Below are positions 55,460-64,000 of a stretch of 64,000 nt of DNA, in pieces. Origin of the DNA: Smallanthus sonchifolius. Lineage: Eukaryota > Streptophyta > Magnoliopsida > Asterales > Asteraceae. The stretch is taken from contig CM042020.1 in the NCBI GenBank assembly GCA_023525975.1, positions 18,186,001 through 18,250,000 on the forward strand, given 5' to 3'. Positions within the stretch are counted from its first letter, which is position 1, and the number at the start of each line of letters is the position of its first letter. Made by a program: the position numbers and the translations under genes. The notes beneath the pieces are model-generated. The model worked only from the letters and a program-made list of their open reading frames with translations. It had not been told where the DNA came from and did no database searches.

Positions 55460-55494
<35 letters not shown>

Positions 55495-55513
55495 AGTGAG
55501 AGTTATTGAAAAG

Positions 55514-55544
<31 letters not shown>

Positions 55545-58321
55545 TCTTAAAACTATATCAGTTTGTATTTAGACAAATGATATAAACTCCTTTTAACTTC
55601 TTAAACTTATAAACAAATAATCATAGGAATCATTTTATAAAAATGATTAAAATCATTTGAGAAAACTTATTAAACTTTTAAAAGTCGAGGGACCAAATCT
55701 ACCAATCCTAAAACTTGTTTTACACTTGAAACTACATTTTAACCTAGAATGATAAAGCTTCGGAACTTCAAGGACCTGTTCTGTAAGTCGACCAAACTAC
55801 CTGAAACCAAAATCGGTCCCAGGTTCGACTCCCGCAAGGGGCGGTTTTTAGCTCAAATGATTCGAAAACACGATTCCGTCCACATTCAACGAACCTCGGG
55901 CGTCGCCTCGCGCATGCGACCCGTCCCCAAGGTGTATTAATGATCCAATCCGACCGAGGCGACGCGTGATGTCGGTATTTACTCCGATCAGCTCAACCGA
56001 TTTTCCCCTACCCGTTCGCGCATTCAATGCCGAATTGGTTATAAATATCGACCCCCATATCTCAACAATATCACTCCAAACCTCTCTCACACACCGATTT
56101 CTCAGTATCGTATCTACATTTGCCGATTCAAAGCCGCGACAGCCGACTCGGAGGTCCAGACCCGTTCTCACCCGTTCCTCCACCGTTTCAGGTAATTCTC
56201 GTGACTATCGTATTCGCTACACTCCAAAGATCAAAAGCCCTCTGTTTGATTTCATCAACAGAGGGCGAATCGTGGTGTATTTGGGGAAGATATCGTTCTA
56301 GGGTTCATGTCAATTTGGGGGTAATCCGGGATAGTATTCATCAAATTGTTAATCCGTGTTTAAACTTGACGAGCCCGTAGGCGGGATGGTCCGAGTATGT
56401 ATGTCTTTGGGTGAACCGGGCAGGGACCCGAGTTCGAACCCGGGGAACCGGTTTTTGCCCTTTTCATTTTTTTTTGCCTATTTAAAAACAACTTTAATAC
56501 TCTTAATAATTTTTATAAACTTTCTAATACTTTTATAAACTTGAACTGAATTTTGTTTATACGTTATTATTCCAGAACTATTTTATTTAATTAAACTTTG
56601 TATAAAACTTATAATATTTATTCCTTTAAAATAGTTTTAAAATTCTTAAAATTATGAAAATACTTTTAAAACTTTATAAAAAAAACCTTATATTCTAAAC
56701 AAGAACTATTTTAATGAATCAGAAAATATAAAAATTATTTTCTGAAATAAACATATTATTTGGTTTTTAAATATTAAATTGATTTATAAACTTCGGTTTA
56801 ACATTTAATTCAAGACCTATTTATTTATCTAAATAAAACGTGAATGGTCCATATTTACTATTTTCAATGGGATGATTTTTATCCTAAATAATCATGTATT
56901 CTTAAAATGATTATCACAAAACCTTAGTTATTATCCTCTAAATAATAGTTATCGTTATACATTCTTTACTATTATTAACCCTTAATAATTGATAATTATT
57001 GTTAAACTTTAATCTAGTCTTTTCCCTAACAATTACTATCACTTTACCTCTAAACACATAAATTATTACTACCTAACTTGATGTAATTAATAATTGTATA
57101 GTTTTTGAATAATTATTCTAACTAATAATTGTTTTAAACTATAAACCCATAAAGCTTTGGGCCTTGTGAAACTTTATTTAAAACTGGGTTTAAACTCTAT
57201 AAACACAATCATTCCCGCCCACCATTTGGAACCCTAGTAGAATCTTGAAATCCTAGATTCTTTGCCTTAGTCTTGTAGAAACAAACTTGAGACTTTAGAC
57301 TTATATCCTTAGGCTCATTGTGAGGATATCCTCCCTCGAAGTCTTGCAAATACTTATTCTTGTCGGATGCTCTTCATCAATCCAAGTGAGTATACTTAGC
57401 CCCTTTTTCCTTTCTATACTTTTGGGGTGAAACATGTTCCAAAAACTTTAAACTTATACAATTCTTGTACAACTATGACTAGATGCTTATTCTTATGTTA
57501 AACTTGAGACTTGTATGCTTAGATTAAACTTAAAACTAGCACATTCATTAACTTTGATCAAGCCTATAGTAACAATGATAGATCTATTGCATTTGACCAA
57601 TCCACCTTGATTGATTGACCCCTTCGGGGGGGGGGGGGGAGCCCTTGGTGATTGTTACTGAATTAAACTTTAAACTTGAGACTTATAAGGGTAACCTGCG
57701 GGTTATGCCTAAACTTGGTTGGAGGGTTGAAGTGCACAATGTTTAAGATACTTGTTCTCATACTTACATTATAGAATGCATATATCATAGTGAATTGTAA
57801 TTCTTTCCAAATACTTGTTAAACTGTGTCAAAACCTTTGTATCTCACCAACTATTTTGTAGTTGACAAATTCTTTCACATGTTTCAGGTTCTACAACATG
57901 AGACTTTATCGTGATCACATAGGATGCTTGGACCTAGAATGCTTAATCAATTAGACTTGTATTCTTGCTATGTATTTGATTTATTCTTTGTATTGAACCT
58001 TTGAATCTATTTATTAATGAAATATTGAAACTTTAATAGTCAACCTTGTGCTATTGAACAACCGCGTCCGCCCCGACGTATAATCCGCCGTCGGTTGGGG
58101 TGTGACAATGGCTTAGCTTCCGCTCTGTGTTTTTGGTATCAACGTCACAGTAACTAGAAGGGGACCTTCTGACTAGTGTGTAGTTATCTTGCAAGCGAAA
58201 TGTTCTGTCTAAGGAAAGAGCGGTGTATAAATCTCTTCTAGACCCGTCGTTCTTTGCTAGGAATATCTCTGTTGGAGGTACTACTCTGGTTAGATGACTG
58301 TCCTGTGTTACGGGTGTGACA
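53827..58321 (+). repeat. LTR2 of the compound element, split by a solo LTR
   Basis: 53827-55325 and 58113-58321 together make about 1.7 kb. It shares with LTR3 a 53-bp tandem duplication (54022-54074 and 54075-54127) that LTR1 lacks. Confidence 0.93.
55326..58107 (+). mobile_element. Solo LTR (2782 bp) of a second gypsy-type family inside LTR2
   Basis: It is bounded by TSD ATGGC (55321-55325 and 58108-58112) and runs from TGTAATATCCGAG to GGGGTGTGACA. It contains two TA runs (about 55460-55545), CT-rich leader-like sequence near 56060, and a G13 run at about 57627. No internal region or ORF of note. Confidence 0.92.
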
Positions 58322-58579
58322 AGTTAGTATCAGAGCCTCAGTTTAAGGGATTTAGATACTAATAGTAAGTTAGTATTTAGACTTAAACTAGGACTATGAG
58401 ATTAGTCTGGAATGCCATAGGAGAATGGATGTTGAAAATCACTATGGCCTATAACGGGTAATACCAAGGAAACAGAGAATTAATTACATTCATGATCAAA
58501 TGTTTTTAAATTCTGATTTTCTGGATTATCACCGGTTATACAAATTCTGATATCATACATCTATACATATAGGTGCTAA

Positions 58580-59741
58580 ATGGCTGGAAGAGGTAAAGGA
58601 CGAGGAGGTGGTAGGGGTAGGACTCCTAATACCAGGTCTCGTACTCGTGACATGACGAATACAGACCCAAATGTAGAAGCGAACGTCAATATTGAACCTG
58701 AGCAGCATACAAAGGAGGTGATTATGACAGAATCCCAGTTTCAAGGAGCGGTGGCATCTGAGGTCACCAAAGTGCTCCAATAAACCTTGCCTGGAATCAT
58801 TGATGATGCTTTCCAGAGGAGGATGGGTTCCAGTAATCAAGGGAATAGGAACGAAGGAGCCAGTGGTGTAAACCCACGAGCAGAAGATACTATCCATACC
58901 GACCCTGTATGAAATAATAACGGTGTTACCCGAACCCCCGAGACTGTTGTGATTACAAATCAAAGCACAGGAGATAAGTACCAAGGATGTACTTACAAGA
59001 ACTTTAGTGATTGTCTCCCTAAGCCTTTAACGGCAAGAAGAATGCTATTGCAGCCATGCAATGGATAACTTATATGGACGCCGTAATCAAAATGAGTGAG
59101 TGCAGACCCGATCAAGCCATCAAATTTGCTACACCTTCGTTCGAGTTAGATGCACTTGACTGGTTGGAGTCAGTTAAGCAGACTAAAGGAGAGGAATATA
59201 CGGATAGGATGAAATAGGAGGACTTGAAGGCACTGATAGTTAGCAGATACTGTCCACAGAATGCTGTGGACAAGATTGAGTAAGAGTTTCATCGATTTGA
59301 AGCAAGAAACCTCAGCCACCAAGAATATACCAGAAAATTCAATGAGATGGCCAAGTTGGTACCACATTTGGTGATTCTTGAATCTAGGAGAATTAAATGT
59401 TATGTGCAGGGCTTACCGCCGAAAGTTCGAACCTTAGTAAAGACTACTGCACCGGAAACTATTGATTCGACAGTACAACTTAGTGCAGTAATGTATGATG
59501 AGATAGAAGTTTAAGAGGTGGCCAACATGAGAAGCCTGGAAAAAACAACCTATGAACCCACTGATAACAAAATCTCAAGAAGAGAAGTAGATAACTTGGG
59601 AAAAGATGCTCAAGGAATTGAATGTAACCGGTGTAATCAAAAGGACACATATCAAGATATTGCCCCAAGATTAGATGCCACAACTGCAAGGAAACTGGGC
59701 ATTTCAAGAGTGATTGCCCTAAAATTATACAAGATAATTAG
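58580..59741 (+). pseudogene. Gag of unit 2, defective
   Basis: It shares with unit 1 the one-base loss near 59032 and the TAA after AVDKIE (59281-59283). It also has its own TAA at 58782, a TGA at about 58909, a TAG near 59216 and a shift in the first zinc knuckle. Its second knuckle is in frame. It cannot make Gag. Confidence 0.9.
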
Positions 59742-59843
59742 GTGAGTACTACCTAAACGGAAGAAAGGACTTATTTATTAGTTATACTGAGGAATTAAGA
59801 TTTACCGGTTTTGAGGACGAAACCTCTTTAAGGAGGGGAGATT

Positions 59844-61545
59844 TGTAACACCTCGAAATTTCCTATAGAATATAAGGGCTAAAGATGCCAGGAATTGAAG
59901 TCCAGGGGTTGAATTGCAAATATACCAAAGATCAAGGGTTAAAAATGAAGAATTTTGGAATTTGATCGATGTCGGACCGACATCGATGACCATGTCGGTC
60001 CGACGTGCAGGGAGGAAAGAAATCATGAGAATCAAACGCGTGTCTGATGACTCAGCGCCAAGTCGGACCGATATGCTTTTACAACTCGGTCCGTGTCTGA
60101 TGACTCAGCCCCAAGTCGGACCGATATGCTTTTATAACTCGGTCCGACATATGGATGTTGGATCGATATGGTTTTAGATGTCGGTCCGATATGTGTGCGC
60201 TACGCAAATAAACCGACATAGAGGATGTCGGACCGATATGCTCCCATATGTCGGTCCAACATGAGCCCATTTTCACCCTATAAATAGATGGCTCGAGCTC
60301 AATCATTTTAACACACCAAAACACCTCCCAACAGACACTTAGTCTAGGGAATCATGCCAAAGTGCCGGTACGCGTTCGGAAGTCTGGTTTCTAGCTTTTC
60401 GTCCGCAAATAACCGTAGATAGTTCTGAGGTAAGGTTCTGAACGGTTTCTAAGACTTGGCATTTATCATTAAGCTAGATATTTAAGTATTGTTATTAAGA
60501 TCTAGGATATTGTACGAGGTATTGATTGTAGTTATACGAGTTGAGATATTGTCGAGGCGAGTTCATCTAACTGGGAAATATTTTATAAATGGTTTTGATT
60601 ATGAAATGAGATTGGTTTTATAAAGATGTTTTCCATGAAATGTTATGATGCCCAATTTTAATACTTTTAAAATATATTTTGGGCAAAGAAAGACATCAAA
60701 TGATTTTATGTGAAAGCAGATTTGAATACGAATTGTGGAAACGATATTTTGAGACCAAGTACCTTGAATTATTATCAATGCGTCAGATAAAAGCTTTCAT
60801 GTGGTGGGGTGTATCATGATTTTATTTCCTGTGTCGACCAAGCCTTCAGTTTCGGGGCGGTCTACTGTTCAGTTTCGGTAGTAGACTATTGTCCAGTTTG
60901 GACAGTATGGTCAGGTTGCCATATGTTTCAGTTATAGGGCAGATGATGGAAATGCTTGTTATCTAGCTGTGATATAGGTTAATTCAAAGATGATTGTAAA
61001 CCTTGGAATGTTTATGAAATCCAATAGTTGTCGCTATAGAAGAAGATTGTTAGTTGTTACTAACAGATATCATTTTGAACCCTGATTTCGAAACCAAATG
61101 ATTTTAAAAGTGAACTCACCAACTTATGTTGACCCAGTTATTTGCTATTCTTTTTAGACACGTTAGTAGATGACATTGCTGATAGATGATAGCTATGGAT
61201 GGTTGTTAATAAAATACTCTGATAAATGAAGGCAACGCTTGGAAAAGCTATAAGTCCTGCCGGATGGTTAAGTTTGTAATAGAAGTATGGTTCATGATGT
61301 AAAACAGTTTAGTTGTTAATGAAAGAGGTTTATGGCTTAGCTTCCGCTCTGTGTTTTTGGTATCAACGTCATAGTAACTAGAAGGGGACCTTCTGACTAG
61401 TGTGTAGTTATCTTGCAAGCGAAATGTTCTGTCTAAGGAAAGAGCGATGTATAAATCTCTTCTAGACCCGTCGTTCTTTCCTAGGAATATCTTTGTTGGA
61501 GGTACTACTCTGGTTAGATGACTGTCCTGTGTTACGGGTGTGACA
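59844..61545 (+). repeat. LTR3 of the compound element
   Basis: 1702 bp. It carries the 53-bp duplication at 60040-60092 and 60093-60145 and is followed by TSD TAAGG. Confidence 0.95.
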
Positions 61546-61550
61546 TAAGG

Positions 61551-62359
61551 TCATTCGACGCTTTTAAATGCAAGTTTCCAAGAGAGGATTGTTGCCTATG
61601 GCACACGGAACCATACTGAATAATAAGCAGTGCCCTCAATCGAACGAGGAAAAGAAGAAGATGGAAAGAGTTCCATATGCTTCTGCTGTTGGTTCCATCA
61701 TGTATGCCATGTTATGTACTAGACTAGACGTATCATACACTTTAAGCATGACAAGTAGATATCAACAGAATCCTGGTGAGAGTCATTGGACAGCTGTGAA
61801 GAACATCCTTAAGTACTTAAGAAGGACTAAGGATAAGTTCTTGATGTATGGAGGACTGGAAGAAGAACTAGCAGTTAAATGTTATACTGATGCTTGCTTC
61901 TAGACAGATCGAGATGATTCCAGATCTCAAAATGGATATGTGTTTATTCTGAACGGTGGAGCTATTACTTGGAAAAGTACGAAGCAGAGCGTTGTTGCTC
62001 AATCCACCACCGAGTCAGAATACATTGCCGCTTCAGATGCTGCAAAAGAGACTGCTTGGATGAAGAAGTTCATTGCTGATCTTGATGTGATGCCTAGCAT
62101 TCAGAAATCGATCGAGATACTATGTGATAATACTGTTGCCATAGCTCAGGCAAAGGAACCAAGGTCACGCCACAACACGAAGCACATACTCAGGAGATTT
62201 CATTATTTTAGAGGTATATTGGAATGGGGAGACATCGTGTTAAACAAAGTTCCCACACATTATAATCTAGCTGACTCGCTCACTAAGCATATGCCTCAAG
62301 CTAAACATGAGGAGCATGCTGATACGATAGGCCTTAGATTTGCTAGACAGTGGGCTTGA
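61551..62359 (+). pseudogene. Copia RT end and RNase H, second part
   Basis: It continues the copia frame exactly from 50647 across the insertion and one TSD copy. A TAA precedes MQVSKRGLLPM. RNase H has CYTDACF followed by a TAG at 61901-61903 (family: Gln), then STTESEYIAASDA and the conserved tail NLADSLTKHMP, ending at TGA 62357-62359. Confidence 0.92.
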
Positions 62360-63228
62360 TTTGTATTTAGTATTTGGTGCTTTCGAACATTATAGTTACA
62401 TTGGTATTTTATTTTGATTTAATGGTTAAATGCATTATGAATAAATGTTTCTATGTTCGATATTTTGTACGTTTTAGTATCTTTGAATATTGTAGTCTAA
62501 TTTTCCGTAGTCGATCAGATTCATGGGAATCAATCTGAATGTAAGACTATTATGAATGGTTGGTTGGTTCACAAAGTGAAAGCTCAAGATGTTGAAAACC
62601 AAGATTCATAGATATGCGTTAGAGAATGATATTAGACGAAACTCATTTCAAAACCATCTTCATGGATCGATGTAATAAGAAGTTTTAAATATGGTAAGAT
62701 CAATCTGTCCTTCGACCCAAGGCACATATTTGAACTAACTTTAACTAAAGTTTGTTCTTAGACCATATAACGCTGTTTCGTGAAAGGCAATATTAATGGT
62801 ATGATTGGGAAAAAAATCTGAAGTGTGGGAGTTGTATGTGGCCAAAGGAATTCTGTTCTCCTTTAAGTAGGAGTTGGACATTCTGGCGCCTTCGTTAATT
62901 CGAACTAGTATAAAACGCGTGGCCACACTCAAACTTAGTGAAGTTTGTTAGACCACTTTGAAATAGAGAAGAGAACAAGAATGGTTGAACAATATATGAT
63001 AAATGATTGATATCCATGTCTCATGTTCAACATATGCCCTAAACAGAAAGGATAAATAAATAAGCTTACCATGACTGTTATACTTGGTTAAGTAATGGTT
63101 ACTTGAACACAAGGAAATAGTTGACGATTGTAATACGTCATACCTTGCTAGGGACAGTGAGATGCAGCTAGGCGTCCACCACTGTTTACATTGAGATGAT
63201 TAATCGATGAATCGTGCAAGTGGGAGAT
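62360..63228 (+). other. Copia 3' untranslated part
   Basis: About 870 bases of non-coding element sequence between the RNase H stop and the LTR, ending in the polypurine tract. No separate gene is seen. Confidence 0.75.
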
Positions 63229-64000
63229 TGTTGGATATTGAATGTCCGATCATCGATAATATCAACGTTACTATCGAGGTACGATCCAAAGAGTTACACT
63301 TTGGACAATTAGAAATTAATAACGTTTAGTCGTACACGTTATAGTTCACAAAGCAAGGATTTATTATTCGGTGTATAAATATTTAGTGAAATTTTTAACG
63401 GTTTAATTCGGTGATTAATTATTTAGTGAAATAATTAAAAGACGAAGGGTTAAACATTTTGGTTTATGAGTTAAACATTGAACGTTTATTATTTACTAAT
63501 TATTTGTTAATTAGTAAAGTCGAGGGTTTAATGTGCTTAACGGTTAATTACAAGGGAAATAAAAGTTAATTACAAGGGAATTAATAGTTAATTACCTGGG
63601 GTGTGATCTATAAATATGTGGATTATAAATAAACATTATGATAAAACCCTAATCAAAATTCCACACCCAACCCAATCGGCGCCCCCTCCCTTGCGCACCT
63701 CCTACGCTCGACCACCTCACCGCCGTCGTCGTACCCGCTGCTGTCGGCAGCCACCGACGCGTGCAATCACCGCCGTTGACGACGTATCCGGCGGATCCTC
63801 TGTTGCAAACCGGATTTTGTTGGGTGGATCGTTTTTGCACAAAATTGTGAGACGATTTTTATTGATTCTGAGTTTTGTGAACGTGTCACTAGCGTGACGC
63901 TCGTTGATTCAAAGTGCGAGTCTTTCGGCAATCGTCCAAGGTATATCATTCTAACCCGCTATGGTTGGTTTTATTTTTATTGTCTATATGTGTGTAATCG
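63229..64000 (+). repeat. 3' LTR of the copia element, cut by the right edge
   Basis: It starts TGTTGGATATTGAATG after the polypurine tract. A TATA-like ATCTATAAATATG is at about 63606. The end lies outside the window. Confidence 0.85.

Larger units (their letters stand above)
50648..61545 (+). mobile_element. Compound gypsy-type element: three LTRs and two gag units
   Basis: Order: LTR1 50648-52304, unit 1 52305-53826, LTR2 53827-58321 (containing a solo LTR of another family), unit 2 58322-59843, LTR3 59844-61545. A single 5-bp TSD, TAAGG, flanks the whole block (50643-50647 and 61546-61550). Each unit is 1522 bp, begins with AGTTAGTATCAGAGCC (a variant initiator-tRNA PBS) and ends with a polypurine tract AGGGGAGATT. 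The units encode only Gag. The arrangement implies recombination after one insertion, not two insertions. Confidence 0.95.
48813..64000 (+). mobile_element. Ty1-copia element, 5'-truncated, split by a compound gypsy-type insertion
   Basis: Coding remnants run from the gag-pre-integrase zinc region (RLGHINKNHIKKLQ at about 48833) through integrase and RT to 50647, and resume at 61551 with the rest of RT and RNase H to 62359. A polypurine tract AAGTGGGAGAT at 63218-63228 abuts the 3' LTR, which starts TGTTGGATATTG at 63229 and leaves the window. Gag, protease and the 5' LTR are missing. The TSD of the inner insertion (TAAGG) lies within the RT-connection region. Confidence 0.92.

Noticed and set aside
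55790..55850. Second B-box-like word GGTTCGACTCCCGC
   Set aside because: It has no A box at the right distance.
56376..56450. tRNA gene or SINE-like sequence (GAGTTCGAACCCGGGG)
   Set aside because: A B-box-like word and a loose A box are present, but no cloverleaf fits and there is no TSD. It lies within a solo LTR.

Overview
This is nuclear DNA from a flowering plant, most likely a eudicot. It is AT-rich, its genes are split by GT-AG introns, its proteins are plant organelle, CTLH and papain-granulin types, and it is dense in Ty1-copia, Ty3-gypsy, LINE, SINE, hAT, Mutator-like and PIF/Harbinger elements. The species cannot be fixed from the sequence alone.

Four host genes can be rebuilt exon by exon, all in the first 28 kb. 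(1) A 10-exon organellar Obg/CgtA GTPase on the minus strand (4803-16265, 499 aa). (2) A 7-exon GID8-like LisH/CTLH protein on the minus strand (19139-22017, 216 aa). (3) A 5-exon papain-granulin cysteine protease of XBCP3 type on the plus strand (23518-26001, 447 aa). (4) A single-exon plastid-type LON N-terminal-domain protein on the minus strand (26578-27423, 281 aa). They have no evident functional link and look like ordinary housekeeping neighbours.

The rest is mostly mobile DNA, and many elements can be bounded to the base by their target-site duplications (TSDs). The left edge holds a decayed LINE. Intron 3 of the Obg gene is 6.2 kb because a gypsy-type LTR element landed in it, then a copia element landed in that, then a hAT MITE landed in the copia element. 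A 600-bp TRIM sits in the same intron. Other Obg and GID8 introns carry hAT MITEs.

From 28 kb to 48 kb there are no host genes that I can recognise. This stretch holds hAT MITEs rich in CCGGTT, two Mutator-type elements built around tandem short-motif arrays (29926-30450 and a 931-bp fold-back at 47020-47950), the 5' end of a Tat/Ogre-like gypsy element split by a solo LTR, a tRNA-derived SINE, a cluster of TA-microsatellite-associated MITEs, a dead PIF/Harbinger transposase and a 334-bp tandem duplication.

From 48.8 kb to the right edge a copia element (integrase, RT, RNase H, 3' LTR) is split by a compound gypsy-type insertion: LTR, gag unit, LTR, gag unit, LTR, with a single TSD outside. 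Its middle LTR is itself split by a 2.8-kb solo LTR. The most notable items are the fold-back motif array, the three-LTR tandem element, the triple nest inside the Obg intron, and the palindrome clusters just upstream of the TATA boxes of two LTR families.
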